In this document: positions 32,729-41,012 of the stretch, piece after piece
How the letters are laid out: each line of letters begins with the position of its first letter
How positions within the stretch are numbered: the stretch's first letter is position 1
Origin: Paenibacillus elgii NBRC 100335
GTDB taxonomy: Bacteria; Bacillota; Bacilli; Paenibacillales; NBRC-103111
NCBI RefSeq assembly: GCF_004000865.1
Contig: NZ_BIMB01000025.1
Location: forward strand, 32,586 to 96,585
Direction of reading: 5' to 3'
Length of the DNA: 64,000 nucleotides
Notes under the pieces: generated by a model
Told to the model about the DNA's origin: nothing
The model's input: only the letters and a program-made list of their open reading frames with translations
Database searches by the model: none
Translations under genes and position numbers: made by a program

Positions 32729-34456
32729 ATGAAGCGGTCGGGTAGATTTGACGGGTACAGCGCAAAAGATTTTCGCCGGGATCTGATCTCAGGCTCGATT
32801 GTCGGGGTTATAGCCATTCCTTTAGGGATGGCTTTTGCCATTGCTGCCGGAGTCAAGCCGCAGTACGGCATTTATACGACGGTGATTGCCGGATTTCTCA
32901 TCTCGCTGCTCGGCGGGTCCAAATTCCAGATCGGCGGGCCCACGGGCGCGTTCGTTCCTATTTTATTTGCTATTGTGATGCAGTACGGATATGAAAATTT
33001 GCTGATCGCCGGCGGGCTGGCGGGAATCATCCTCGTCTTGATGGGGGTGTTCAAGCTCGGAGCGCTGATTCAATTTATTCCCCGTCCGGTGACGATCGGC
33101 TTTACCGCCGGAATCGCCGTCATCATTTTCACCGGCCAAATCGCTAATTTTCTAGGGCTGAGCGGCATCCGCAAGCATGAGGATTTTATATCCAATATGA
33201 AAGAGATCGGGCTGCACCTGTCGACAGTAAACCTATACAGCGTCCTAACGGCGGTCGTGTGTCTTGCTTTGTTATTGGCGACCCCGAAGCTGCTGCCCCG
33301 GGTGCCCGGATCGCTCGTCGGCCTACTGGTATCCAGCGTGCTGTCGGTGCTGCTGTTCGAGGGCCGGGTCGATACGATCGGGTCGACGTACGGCGCCATT
33401 CCCGGGACACTTCCGCAGTTTCACATACCGGACGTGACGCTTGAGAAGGTGATCCCGCTTCTTGGCCCGGCCTGCATCATCGCGGCGCTCGGAGGAATTG
33501 AGTCGCTCTTGTCGGCGGTTGTAGCCGACGGCATGACCGGAAGCCGCCATCACAGCAACCGCGAGCTGATCGGACAAGGAATTGCGAACATCGTCACCCC
33601 CTTGTTCGGTGGAATTCCGGCGACGGGCGCGATTGCCAGAACCGCGGCGAACATTAAAAACGGAGCGGCAAGCCCTGTATCGGGGATGGTGCATAGCGTC
33701 TTCGTCCTGCTCGTGTTGATTGTGCTCGCTCCTTTGGCTTCTGCAATTCCGCTGGCCAGTATGGCGCCGATCCTGATGGTCGTTGCCTGGAATATGAGCG
33801 AGCGCAGAGAGTTTGTTCATATTGTGAAAACAAGAACAGCCGATTCCGTCGTCCTGATCATTACTTTCTTGCTTACCGTGCTGACCGATCTGACAACGGC
33901 TGTGATCGCCGGGCTTATTCTGGCGGTCGTCCTGTTCGTCCGGCGGATGAGCGGCATGCTCAAGGTGGCCAAGGTTTTGCCTGACCCGGCTTCGCACCGC
34001 GGAAAAGTGGCTTCTCATATCGTAAACGAAAGCCATGACTGTCCGCAGATTGCCATTATTACGGTAGAGGGGGCGCTGTTTTTCGGAGCGGGAACGTTGT
34101 TTGAAAAGTCGATTTCGGGGACACTTGACGAACGGCCGAAAACCGTGATCCTGCGCCTCGGCAAAGTGCTGTTCATGGACACGACGGGGGAATCGTATTT
34201 GGCCGGCGTGGTCCGGGATATCGTCCGGCAAGGCGGCATCGTTCTCATCTCGGGCCTGCAGTCTCAGCCCCGGGACGTGTTGAAACGAACCGGACTCGAC
34301 GAGCTGATCGGAAAAGAGCACTTTTTTGCACATACGGGCGAGGCAATCGATTTCGCTTTGAGTCGTTTGGAGCATCCAAAGTGTGTAGGCTGCCGGCATT
34401 TTGCCTTTCGGGAGTGCGCCGCCTTATCTCAACCAAATACTGCAAACGAGTGTTAA
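32729..34456 (+). CDS. SulP family inorganic anion transporter with STAS domain
   Basis: 575 residues. About 10-14 membrane segments cover residues 15-400, with the SulP signatures AIPLGMAFAIAAGVKPQYGIY, IGGPTGAFVPILF and FGGIPATGAIARTAANIKNG. The cytoplasmic STAS domain covers about 435-550 (ITVEGALFFGAGTLFEKSI, LRLGKVLFMDTTGESYLAG). SulP proteins move sulfate, bicarbonate or related anions. An unusual short C-terminal tail, KCVGCRHFAFRECAAL, has three cysteines and could bind metal. The start follows GAAGG. Its promoter carries the candidate ArsR site. Confidence 0.92.
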   Translation: MKRSGRFDGYSAKDFRRDLISGSIVGVIAIPLGMAFAIAAGVKPQYGIYTTVIAGFLISLLGGSKFQIGGPTGAFVPILFAIVMQYGYENLLIAGGLAGIILVLMGVFKLGALIQFIPRPVTIGFTAGIAVIIFTGQIANFLGLSGIRKHEDFISNMKEIGLHLSTVNLYSVLTAVVCLALLLATPKLLPRVPGSLVGLLVSSVLSVLLFEGRVDTIGSTYGAIPGTLPQFHIPDVTLEKVIPLLGPACIIAALGGIESLLSAVVADGMTGSRHHSNRELIGQGIANIVTPLFGGIPATGAIARTAANIKNGAASPVSGMVHSVFVLLVLIVLAPLASAIPLASMAPILMVVAWNMSERREFVHIVKTRTADSVVLIITFLLTVLTDLTTAVIAGLILAVVLFVRRMSGMLKVAKVLPDPASHRGKVASHIVNESHDCPQIAIITVEGALFFGAGTLFEKSISGTLDERPKTVILRLGKVLFMDTTGESYLAGVVRDIVRQGGIVLISGLQSQPRDVLKRTGLDELIGKEHFFAHTGEAIDFALSRLEHPKCVGCRHFAFRECAALSQPNTANEC

Positions 34457-34460
34457 AAAA

Positions 34461-34494
34461 AGCAGCCCTGCCAAGTCGATTGGCGGGGCTGCCG
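34461..34494 (-). terminator. Terminator of sspH
   Basis: On the minus strand GCAGCCCCGCCAA pairs with TTGGCAGGGCTGC around TCGAC, then a run of seven T. It also forms a hairpin after sulP on the plus strand, but without a T-run there. Confidence 0.82.
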
Positions 34495-34508
34495 CGTTAT
34501 TGAAAAGT

Positions 34509-34688
34509 TTAACCTTCGATTAAGCTGTTCAGCGGAACCTCTTGCTCCTGCTCCGGCTGACCGAGCGGATAAATTCTGGCCGACTCCTGTTCTTCATCCA
34601 CATGCTGGATATAAATCGGAACTCCTTCGTACGTCACGTTCGCCATCACCGGCGAAGCGGCAATTTCCTGGGCGCGCTGCTTATTCAT
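34509..34688 (-). CDS. sspH: H-type small acid-soluble spore protein
   Basis: 59 residues, too short for most gene callers. It starts MNKQRAQEIAASPVMANVTY and continues GVPIYIQHVDEE, ARIYPLGQPEQEQEVPL, matching the SspH family pattern (N-x-QRA-x-x-I-x-x-SP, VTY-x-G, PIYIQHV). The ATG follows CAAGGAGG at good spacing. H-type SASPs are made in the forespore and packed into the spore. A sigma-G-like promoter lies upstream at 34721-34749. This gene is direct evidence that the organism forms endospores. Confidence 0.93.
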   Translation of the reverse strand: MNKQRAQEIAASPVMANVTYEGVPIYIQHVDEEQESARIYPLGQPEQEQEVPLNSLIEG

Positions 34689-34720
34689 GGCTATGACCTC
34701 CTTGGTTTAGGTAACCGTCA

Positions 34721-34749
34721 TAGTATGCGCCCAAACCGCTGGAATATGC
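34721..34749 (-). promoter_or_regulatory. Sigma-G type promoter of sspH
   Basis: On the minus strand GCATAT (34744-34749), a 16-bp spacer and CATACTA (34721-34727) match the forespore sigma-G consensus (GCATA and CATnnTA). It ends 32 bp before the sspH start codon. Confidence 0.7.
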
Positions 34750-34766
34750 TTCCCTACTACCCCGGC

Positions 34767-35537
34767 TTACCGGATAATGACCGCGTACACCTTGCCCGGA
34801 CCGTGGATGCCGATCGTCAGATCGTTCTCGATGTCGGCGCTGCGGCTCGGCCCGGTAATCAGGTTAAGCGACGAAGCATACTGCGCCGGCAGCTGCTTGC
34901 CGCGGGTGATCTGCTCGAACGCCTCGCCCATCCGGTACACGAGCTGATCGGCCCGGAAGACGGCGAACAAAATTTCCGTCAGCAAGCTCACCGAACGGCC
35001 GCGCTGCGGGGAGCATTGGAGCACCAGAGTGCTCGTATTCGCTACGGCGAAGTCGGGCCAGACGATCCCGAGCTGGCAGCGCTCGGTTCGCTTCAGCAGC
35101 TCGCTCCGCTGCGCCCAGTTCGCGCCCCCCGCCGCCTTCGGCCATGCTTCGCTGTCGCCCGCTTCCACCGGGCGCCATGGTGCAACGGCAATGCCGGAGG
35201 CGTCCAGCGCCTCGTCCAAGCCGAGCGCCGTCAGCCCTTCGTGCTCCCAGCGGGACACATGCGTAACGCCAAGCTCGGCGGCGATGTCCCGCAGCCAAGC
35301 GCCGATTTTGTCCGCTGCCTCGGCTTCATCCACCACCAGCACCTTGCCGGTCAGAGCCTGCCAGTTCCGGGCAAACAGTTCGATCTTTTCCTCCGTTGAG
35401 GGCTTAATCTGCTTGTAAAACTCCGGCGCGCCGCGAAACGGATGCGCCGGAGCCGCCGCCGGTACCTCCCGGCGTCCGAGCCTCGACGACACATTCGCGA
35501 TAAACGCTTCGCGGCCGCGGATCGTGCCGTTACTCAT
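34767..35537 (-). CDS. lutC: Lactate utilization protein C (LUD domain)
   Basis: 256 residues. The LUD fold covers most of the length, with KIGAWLRDIAAELGVTHVSRW (split here as AWLRDIAAELGVTHVSRW), WPDFAVANTSTLVLQ and LLTEILFAVFRADQLVYRMG. LutC is part of the LutABC complex oxidising L-lactate to pyruvate, allowing growth on lactate. It overlaps the lutB stop by 8 bp. The N-terminus MSNGTIRGREAFIANVSSRL is typical. It has no cysteine motifs of its own. Confidence 0.93.
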   Translation of the reverse strand: MSNGTIRGREAFIANVSSRLGRREVPAAAPAHPFRGAPEFYKQIKPSTEEKIELFARNWQALTGKVLVVDEAEAADKIGAWLRDIAAELGVTHVSRWEHEGLTALGLDEALDASGIAVAPWRPVEAGDSEAWPKAAGGANWAQRSELLKRTERCQLGIVWPDFAVANTSTLVLQCSPQRGRSVSLLTEILFAVFRADQLVYRMGEAFEQITRGKQLPAQYASSLNLITGPSRSADIENDLTIGIHGPGKVYAVIIR

Positions 35538-37068
35538 GGCGCCCGCCTCCTTTCGCTGAGCAATCTGCCTCGTCCCGCCCGGGCACAGCTTGCCCGCGGG
35601 CTGCTCCGGCTTCGCTCCGGCCGGCCTGCTGCTTCAGCTCCTGCTGGAGCGCCTCCCAGCGGTCGCGGAACGACAGCTTCGGCTTCATCGGGAAATGGCG
35701 GGACTGCGTCCAGCCCGCTGCCGGACCCGGCGCCTTCTTGATCACGCCCTGGCTCACCAAAGGCTTCATCATATAATAGGCGGACTTCGTCGCCATCTTG
35801 TACAGCGTGACGTTCCCGAACGTCGTCCGGAACGTCTTGAAGGCGGCGCGCTCCGCCAGCGGCGTCAGCCCGAGCCGCACCTTGCGCGCCCGAAGCTGCA
35901 CCAGCATGTCGTGCAGCGGAATTTTGACCGGGCATGCCTCGTAGCAGGCCCCGCACAGACTGGAGGCGTAAGCGAGCTGCCCCGCTTCCTTCATGTCCTG
36001 CTGGAGCAGCGGCGTCAGCACCGCCCCGATCGGGCCGCTGTACACGCTGCCGTAGGTGTGGCCGCCCACATGACGGTACACGGGGCACACGTTCAGACAG
36101 GCCGCACAGCGGATGCAGTGCAGCACCTCCTGGAACACCGGATCGCCGAGCTGCGCCGACCGCCCGTTGTCCAGTACGATCAGATGAAGCTCCTCCGGCC
36201 CGTCGAGCTCGCCTTCGCGTCGCGGCCCGGTGATCATCGACGTGTAAGTCGTCAGCTTCTGCCCGGTAGCGCTGCGGGCAAGCAAGTTCAGGACGACCTC
36301 CAGGTCGTCATAGGTCGGCACGAGCCGCTCCATGCCCATGACGACGACGTGGCACTTCGGCAGCGTCGTCACCATCCGCCCGTTGCCTTCGTTGGACACG
36401 AGCGTGATCGCCCCCGATTCGGCAACGCCGAAATTGCAGCCGGTCAGCCCGATATCCGCTTCCAGGAAATAATTGCGCAGCCGCTGCTTGGCATACTTCG
36501 CCAGCACCTTCGTCTCGGGCGCAAACGTCTCGCCCGCTTCCTCCGAGAAAATATCCGCGATCTGCTGCTTATTTTTATGAATCGCCGGAATGATGAGATG
36601 CGACGGCGTTTCCTTCGCGAGCTGCAGGATGTACTCGCCGAGATCCGTCTCGATCGCCTCGATCCCGCGTTCCTCCAAATGACGGTTCAGATGAATTTCC
36701 TCCGATACCATCGATTTTCCTTTCGCCACCAGCTTCGCCCGGCGTTTCTCGGCAATTTCCATAAACGTCTTGACCGCCTCGTCCCCTGTCTGGCAGAAAT
36801 AGACGTGGCCCCCGGCTTTGGAAACGTTATCGGTAAACTGCGTCAAATAATAGTCGAGATGCTCCACAACATGCTTGCGGATCTGTCTCCCCCGCTCCCG
36901 CCAATCCTCCCAATGGCCGAAATCGTCCGTCACCTGAAGCTTGGCCGTCTTCAGCTTGTCGGTCGTAAACGCAACCGCCTTGCGGAGAAAATCGTTCGCC
37001 AGCGCTTCTTCCGTACGCTTTTTTAAGCCCGTGCCGATCAATTCCTTCTCACTTGCCATGCCGCTCAC
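35530..37068 (-). CDS. lutB: Lactate utilization iron-sulfur protein B
   Basis: 512 residues from a GTG at 37068, nine bases after GGAG inside lutA; the ATG at 37059 is further from that site. The LUD domain (about 70-290; NFGVAESGAITLVSNEGNGR) is followed by ferredoxin-like motifs CIRCAACLNVCPVYRHVGG and CGACYEACPVKIPLHD, two [4Fe-4S] sites. The final ~50 residues are Gln/Glu/Ala-rich. It is translationally coupled to lutA (20-bp overlap) and lutC. It transfers electrons from lactate oxidation. Confidence 0.95.
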   Translation of the reverse strand: MSGMASEKELIGTGLKKRTEEALANDFLRKAVAFTTDKLKTAKLQVTDDFGHWEDWRERGRQIRKHVVEHLDYYLTQFTDNVSKAGGHVYFCQTGDEAVKTFMEIAEKRRAKLVAKGKSMVSEEIHLNRHLEERGIEAIETDLGEYILQLAKETPSHLIIPAIHKNKQQIADIFSEEAGETFAPETKVLAKYAKQRLRNYFLEADIGLTGCNFGVAESGAITLVSNEGNGRMVTTLPKCHVVVMGMERLVPTYDDLEVVLNLLARSATGQKLTTYTSMITGPRREGELDGPEELHLIVLDNGRSAQLGDPVFQEVLHCIRCAACLNVCPVYRHVGGHTYGSVYSGPIGAVLTPLLQQDMKEAGQLAYASSLCGACYEACPVKIPLHDMLVQLRARKVRLGLTPLAERAAFKTFRTTFGNVTLYKMATKSAYYMMKPLVSQGVIKKAPGPAAGWTQSRHFPMKPKLSFRDRWEALQQELKQQAGRSEAGAARGQAVPGRDEADCSAKGGGRHE

Positions 37069-37795
37069 TGCGCTTCACTCCTTCCTCCAGCAGTTGAGCC
37101 AGATGCATCACGCGCACCGGCTTGTTTTCTTTATTCAAACGGCCTCCGATGTTCATCAAACAGCCCATGTCGGTCCCGATCAACAGGTCGGCTTTCGTCG
37201 CGCATACGTTGGCGGCTTTCTCGCATACCATCGCTTCCGACATGTCGGCCATCTTGACGGCAAACGTGCCTCCGAAGCCGCAGCAATCTTCCTTGCGGGG
37301 CAGCTCGACCAGCTCCAGCCCCTTGATATGCGCCATCAGCTCGCCCGGCTCCTCGCGCACCCCGAGCAAACGCATCGCATGGCAGGACGGATGATACGTC
37401 GCTTTGCCCTCGTACACGGCGCCGAGGTCTTTGATCCCCAGCACATTGACCAAAAACTGGGAAAACTCATACGTTTTCCCGATCAGCTTCTCCGCCTTAG
37501 TCTTCCACTCCGGCTCGTTCTCGAACAGCTGCGGGTAATAATGGTGGACCATTTCGGTACAGGAGCCGGAAGGCGAGACGACATAATCGCTGTGCTCGAA
37601 CGCACGGATCAGGTTGCGCGCCACTTCGCGGGCTTCATCCTGGTAGCCGCTGTTGTACGCGGGCTGTCCGCAGCAGGTCTGCATCTGTGGAAAATCAACC
37701 TCGCACCCGTATCGGTGCAGGAGCCTGACAACGCTTTCGCCGACTTCCGGATAGATCTGGTCGGCTAAACATGTGATGAATAATGAAACTCGCAT
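37049..37795 (-). CDS. lutA: Lactate utilization protein A (CCG-domain Fe-S protein)
   Basis: 248 residues from the ATG at 37795, chosen because GGATGGGG lies before it; an ATG four codons earlier is possible. It has two cysteine-rich CCG domains, TCCGQPAYNSGYQ near residue 43 and DCCGFGGTFAVK near 175, as in GlpC and heterodisulfide reductase subunits. It is the first gene of lutABC. A candidate operator lies upstream at 37833-37855. Confidence 0.94.
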   Translation of the reverse strand: MRVSLFITCLADQIYPEVGESVVRLLHRYGCEVDFPQMQTCCGQPAYNSGYQDEAREVARNLIRAFEHSDYVVSPSGSCTEMVHHYYPQLFENEPEWKTKAEKLIGKTYEFSQFLVNVLGIKDLGAVYEGKATYHPSCHAMRLLGVREEPGELMAHIKGLELVELPRKEDCCGFGGTFAVKMADMSEAMVCEKAANVCATKADLLIGTDMGCLMNIGGRLNKENKPVRVMHLAQLLEEGVKRSERHGK

Positions 37796-37832
37796 ACAAG
37801 TCCCCATCCTTCGGTTTATCGTTCCTTCTCTT

Positions 37833-37855
37833 ACTTGTCAGGTTATCAGATAAGT
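37833..37855. promoter_or_regulatory. Candidate GntR (LutR) operator before lutABC
   Basis: ACTTGTCAG (37833-37841) and CAGATAAGT (37847-37855) are inverted arms matching at 7 of 9 positions. A perfect TTATCAGATAA palindrome (37843-37853) lies inside the site. It is 38 bp before lutA, as expected for the FadR-type regulator encoded at 38267. Confidence 0.45.
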
Positions 37856-37984
37856 TGTTTTTTGAAAAGAGCCTTCTCCATAACAAGCGAAACTTTTTAC
37901 CGTGGAAAAGCGTCGAATGAGGTAACGATGAAGGAGAATTGAGGTACTCTGACGTTATATTTCCAAGAAAGGAGCGGATTTCCG

Positions 37985-38230
37985 ATGGGCAATCGTTTGA
38001 ATAAAATTCTTGGGACGGTCTTCCTGCTCGCCAGCGGCGCCTATTACACCGCCGAGAGGATCGGGGCCAAGATTGCCGCAGCGATTCCTGCAGCCGGAGC
38101 GGCTGCGCGAGGATCTTATGATGCGACGCCGTCCAACCCGACATTTTTTGAAAACTTCTTCGTATGGTTTTTTATGCTGGTCGGCTTCGTGCTGCTTACC
38201 TTCGGCTTTCCGAAAGACAAGGACGGATAG
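37985..38230 (+). CDS. Small membrane protein, unknown function
   Basis: 81 residues from an ATG after AAGGAG (11 bases). Residues 5-25 (LNKILGTVFLLASGAYYTAER) and 54-76 (FFENFFVWFFMLVGFVLLTF, then GFP) form two hydrophobic segments separated by an Ala/Gly-rich stretch. The C-terminus KDKDG is charged and probably cytoplasmic. I do not recognise a family. It lies between divergent lutABC and convergent lutR and is read on the opposite strand, so it is not part of the lactate operon. Confidence 0.6.
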   Translation: MGNRLNKILGTVFLLASGAYYTAERIGAKIAAAIPAAGAAARGSYDATPSNPTFFENFFVWFFMLVGFVLLTFGFPKDKDG

Positions 38231-38266
38231 GCCGCTCCGCTCGGCAACGGCCGTCCCTCCCCTGTC

Positions 38267-38980
38267 CTACTTTTTCAAATAACGGATCAGCACCTGCTCG
38301 ACGTGAAACAAATGCCGCCGCATCTCGTCCTGCGCGGCCCCCGAATCCTGCCGCTTGATCGCCTCGTACACGGCCTGATGCTCCTGCAGCAGCTGCCGGG
38401 ACACCGTGCGGTTCGCATACATTTGCAGCCGGCGCGTTTCGCGAATCGCGGTCTGCATTTGCGTTGAGATCGATTCGATCATCCGCGCCATGATCGAATT
38501 GTGCGTCGCTTGCGCAAGTACCAGATGAAACTCGATATCCGCCCGCTCGCCTTCCTCTTCGTCGCCCAGATGCTCCTCCATCCGCTTGAGCACCGCCTCG
38601 AAGCGCCGCAGGTCGTCCTCCGTCCGCTTCTCTGCCGCCAGCGCCGCATTGGAAACCTCCAGCGCTTGGCGCGCCTCGATCAGCTCCATCACCGTATCCC
38701 GGCTCATCAGCAGCGAATTGAATTCGGGCAAATCCACGTCCTGCGACTCGATGCTGCGTACATAGCTGCCTTCCCCTTGATGGCTTTCCACCAGGCCCAT
38801 CGCTTTGAGCGCGCTGAGCGCCTCGCGGATCGTAGAGCGTCCCACTTGGTAGCTCTCCGACAGCTCCTTCGTGGAAGGGAGCTTATCGCCCGGCTTCAGC
38901 GCACCGCCGACGATCTGCTCTTTGATTTGCTCGGCGATGGCTTCGGAAATTTTGCGCGGCGTAATTTTTTGAATATCCAC
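38267..38980 (-). CDS. lutR: GntR/FadR family regulator of lactate utilization
   Basis: 237 residues from the GTG at 38980 preceded by GGGGGGACGGGAAG; the frame remains open upstream but without a ribosome site. The winged helix covers about 10-75 (KPGDKLPSTKELSESYQVGR, STIREALSALKAMGLVESHQ) and the FCD all-helical effector domain about 90-220 (FHLVLAQATHNSIMARMIES). FCD regulators use Asp, His and His to bind a metal and a carboxylate ligand, and lactate fits here because lutABC is the neighbour. The lutR symbol is assigned from context. Confidence 0.82.
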   Translation of the reverse strand: MDIQKITPRKISEAIAEQIKEQIVGGALKPGDKLPSTKELSESYQVGRSTIREALSALKAMGLVESHQGEGSYVRSIESQDVDLPEFNSLLMSRDTVMELIEARQALEVSNAALAAEKRTEDDLRRFEAVLKRMEEHLGDEEEGERADIEFHLVLAQATHNSIMARMIESISTQMQTAIRETRRLQMYANRTVSRQLLQEHQAVYEAIKRQDSGAAQDEMRRHLFHVEQVLIRYLKK

Positions 38981-39115
38981 CTTCCCGTCCCCCCGTTCGT
39001 CTTGACACGTCAGTTCCATTATACCCGCTTTGGCAAGGAGCACAACCGGACACACCCGCCCCTTGAACTCGGCGGCAGCCCGTCCGGGAAGAACGGGAAC
39101 GGCGCGCGCTCCGGC

Positions 39116-40060
39116 TCATGAACCGTTGTTTTGACGGGCCGTCTGCTCGTCCAGCCAATGGAGAACGTCCTGCATCACCGCATCGCGGTTGATCTCGTTC
39201 AGCATCTCGTGCCGGCCTTGCGGGTACAGCTTGTACGTCACATGCCGCAGACCCAGCTCCCGATACAGGCCAGCCAATTCGACAACGCCTTTTCCTCTAC
39301 GGCCGACCGGATCGAGCTCGCCGGAAAATAAATAGACCGGCATATCGACCGGAATCTGACGCATATTCCGCTCATCGTGAATCTCTTGCAGCCCGCGGAA
39401 AAAATCGATCCAGAAGCCCGCCGTCATCGCAAAGCCGCAATCTGGATCAGCTGCAAACAGGTCAACCTCCTGTTCGTCGCGGCTAAGCCAATCGAACGGC
39501 GTCCGATTTGGCCGAAACTGGCGGTTATAGCTGCCGAGCGTAAGTCTCATCAGCAGCTCGCTGCGATGCTGCTCCCCTTTGCGGGCCACCAGTCTTCGGG
39601 CCAGCGCGCTGCCGATTCCAAGCAGCTTTTGCGGTCCGTTCGTTCCGGACAAGACGATGCCGTCCACTTTCCCGGGAAATAAGTACATATATTTTTGAGT
39701 CAAAAATGACCCCATACTGTGGCCGAATACGTAAAAAGGAACATCCGAAAACCGTTCGCGAATCAAATCCGTCAGCTGCCCCATCGCTTCCGCCATGCGT
39801 TGAAAGCCGTTCTCGCCGATGACGCCGAACCGCTCCGGGCTGCCGGCCGTCCGGCCGTGCCCTCGATGGTCGTTGGCATACACCGCATAGCCTGCCCCCG
39901 TCAGCACCCCAGCGAATCGCTCGTAACGAGCGGCCGTTTCAGCCATCCCGTGCGCGATTTGTACCACGCCCCTCACCGGCACATCCTCTTCCGGCAGCCA
40001 TTCATATACGAATATCGCTTCCCCGTCAGCGTCGGGAAATGTAAATTGTCTGTCTCTCAT
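39116..40060 (-). CDS. Alpha/beta hydrolase, monoacylglycerol-lipase-like
   Basis: 314 residues from the ATG at 40060 (GAGGAG upstream). The hydrolase fold shows VQIAHGMAETAARYERFA (oxyanion strand), YANDHRGHGRTAGS, the nucleophile elbow FGHSMGSFL, the acid in FSGELDPVG and the His in YPQGRHEMLNE. This order and the GHSMG elbow match lysophospholipase or monoacylglycerol-lipase type hydrolases (PldB and Serine aminopeptidase S33 families). It has no signal peptide, so it is cytoplasmic. It is a single gene with no operon partner. Confidence 0.88.
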   Translation of the reverse strand: MRDRQFTFPDADGEAIFVYEWLPEEDVPVRGVVQIAHGMAETAARYERFAGVLTGAGYAVYANDHRGHGRTAGSPERFGVIGENGFQRMAEAMGQLTDLIRERFSDVPFYVFGHSMGSFLTQKYMYLFPGKVDGIVLSGTNGPQKLLGIGSALARRLVARKGEQHRSELLMRLTLGSYNRQFRPNRTPFDWLSRDEQEVDLFAADPDCGFAMTAGFWIDFFRGLQEIHDERNMRQIPVDMPVYLFSGELDPVGRRGKGVVELAGLYRELGLRHVTYKLYPQGRHEMLNEINRDAVMQDVLHWLDEQTARQNNGS

Positions 40061-40142
40061 CGGACTCCTCCGTTCTCCCGAATATCCTACCGTCCTATTA
40101 TAGGACGAATTCCTCCCTCGGGGAAAGATGTCTCCGTCCATA

Positions 40143-40172
40143 AAAAAACGCCCGATTTGCTCAGGCGCTTTA
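40143..40172 (-). terminator. Terminator of the YunC-like gene
   Basis: On the minus strand AGCGCCTGA pairs (with wobbles) with TCGGGCGTT around GCAAA and is followed by TTTTT. It lies 17 bp after the stop at 40189. Confidence 0.75.
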
Positions 40173-40188
40173 CCTCAAGTGATTTCGG

Positions 40189-40491
40189 TCAAAACATCCG
40201 TGCAACCGCGTCCCGGCCCTTCATTCCCGGCACCACGCCGAGCGACTCGGCTCCGTAGGTGACCGACTCCAGCGGCGCTTCCAAAAGCTCCTCGATCGTC
40301 CGCACGCCCGTCGCCCGGGCGGCGATAATGCCCCGTTCCCTCAGTCGTTCATTCAGCAGTCCCACATCAAGCGCTCCGCACATAATGTACCCTTTGTCAG
40401 TCGTCACGGCAAGCAGATTCGTCTTTGGCAGTTTCACCTCGATCGCCAGTGCCGTGTGCCCATCCAGCTCCACCGGTTCCATGCGCATCAT
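40189..40491 (-). CDS. YunC-like DUF1805 protein
   Basis: 100 residues from the ATG at 40491 (other ATGs follow at 40488 and 40482; the ribosome site is weak). The conserved core is LDGHTALAIEVKLPKTNLLA, TDKGYIMCGALDVGLLNERL and GVRTIEELLEAPLESVT, almost invariant in the DUF1805/YunC family of Bacillales. The structure is known for the family, but the biochemical role is not. The cysteine in GYIMCGALD is conserved. It is a single-gene unit. Confidence 0.88.
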   Translation of the reverse strand: MMRMEPVELDGHTALAIEVKLPKTNLLAVTTDKGYIMCGALDVGLLNERLRERGIIAARATGVRTIEELLEAPLESVTYGAESLGVVPGMKGRDAVARMF

Positions 40492-40587
40492 TGACCCAAG
40501 CATCCCCTTTAACACCCGTATGCCTACACTATATGCCCTTGGGCTTTCATCCGTGCGAGATAAGGGATGAATATTTAAAGTATTGTA

Positions 40588-40616
40588 TTGTGAGCACATT
40601 TAACGTGCTATATAAT
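40588..40616 (+). promoter_or_regulatory. Sigma-A promoter of the antitoxin RNA
   Basis: TTGTGA, a 17-bp spacer and TATAAT form a strong plus-strand promoter. Transcription from about 40623 reaches a terminator at 40722-40761 that overlaps the 3' end of a small toxin gene on the other strand. Confidence 0.75.
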
Positions 40617-40622
40617 AAAGGT

Positions 40623-40761
40623 AAAACACAGAGAGCACAGGTGCCGGTAACATCTACGCTCTCTATGTTTGTCACAACAGCCACTTTTAAGGCGGTGGCT
40701 TCAAACAATAGGTAAGACGCGAAATAGACCATACCTTTGCGGGGGCGGTCTATTTCTTTTT
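40623..40761 (+). ncRNA. Type I antitoxin RNA (antisense to the holin-like toxin mRNA)
   Basis: The transcript predicted from the promoter at 40588 folds into three hairpins: AGAGAGC...GCTCTCT, AGCCAC...GTGGCT (40679-40700) and the terminator AAATAGACC...GGTCTATTT followed by CTTTTT. Antitoxin RNAs of the Bacillus TxpA/RatA and BsrG/SR4 type show such hairpins and overlap the toxin mRNA 3' end, as here. Ends are predicted, not measured. Confidence 0.7.
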
Positions 40762-40863
40762 GTTTTGGCTAATTGCACTGACGATGGTCACAACCAGTGC
40801 CAACATTGCAATAAGCAGCATGCCGAAACTGATCATGAGCGTCAAAGCGTCTTTAACCTCCAC
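40750..40863 (-). CDS. Putative holin-like toxin (type I toxin, TxpA/BsrG-like)
   Basis: 37 residues beginning from a GTG after a run of G (AAGGGGGGGG). The peptide reads VEVKDALTLMISFGMLLIAM, followed by a second half of hydrophobic residues and the end NKKK. It has one membrane span, a short charged N-terminus and a lysine-rich C-terminus, which is the hallmark of the holin-like toxin family (Pfam Hol_Tox). These toxins act at the cytoplasmic membrane and are silenced by antisense RNA. A minus-strand extended -10 (TGGTATAAT) lies about 60 bp upstream. It is too short for usual gene calling. Confidence 0.85.
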   Translation of the reverse strand: MEVKDALTLMISFGMLLIAMLALVVTIVSAISQNKKK

Positions 40864-41012
40864 AGCATCCCCCCCCTTCCGAGAGGTTAGCCGACCGTCC
40901 ATAAAGCCAATCCTATTGTGACTGACCCATTATACCACGATATTTCATAATCCAATTACTAACAAAAGTTGAAATATTTTAATAGAATTATAAGATTGAT
41001 ATGAACAAACTG

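Noticed and set aside
35590..37026. Long antisense open frame across lutB
   Set aside because: It is a shadow of lutB, whose two CxxCxxC motifs and coupling with lutA and lutC are clear.
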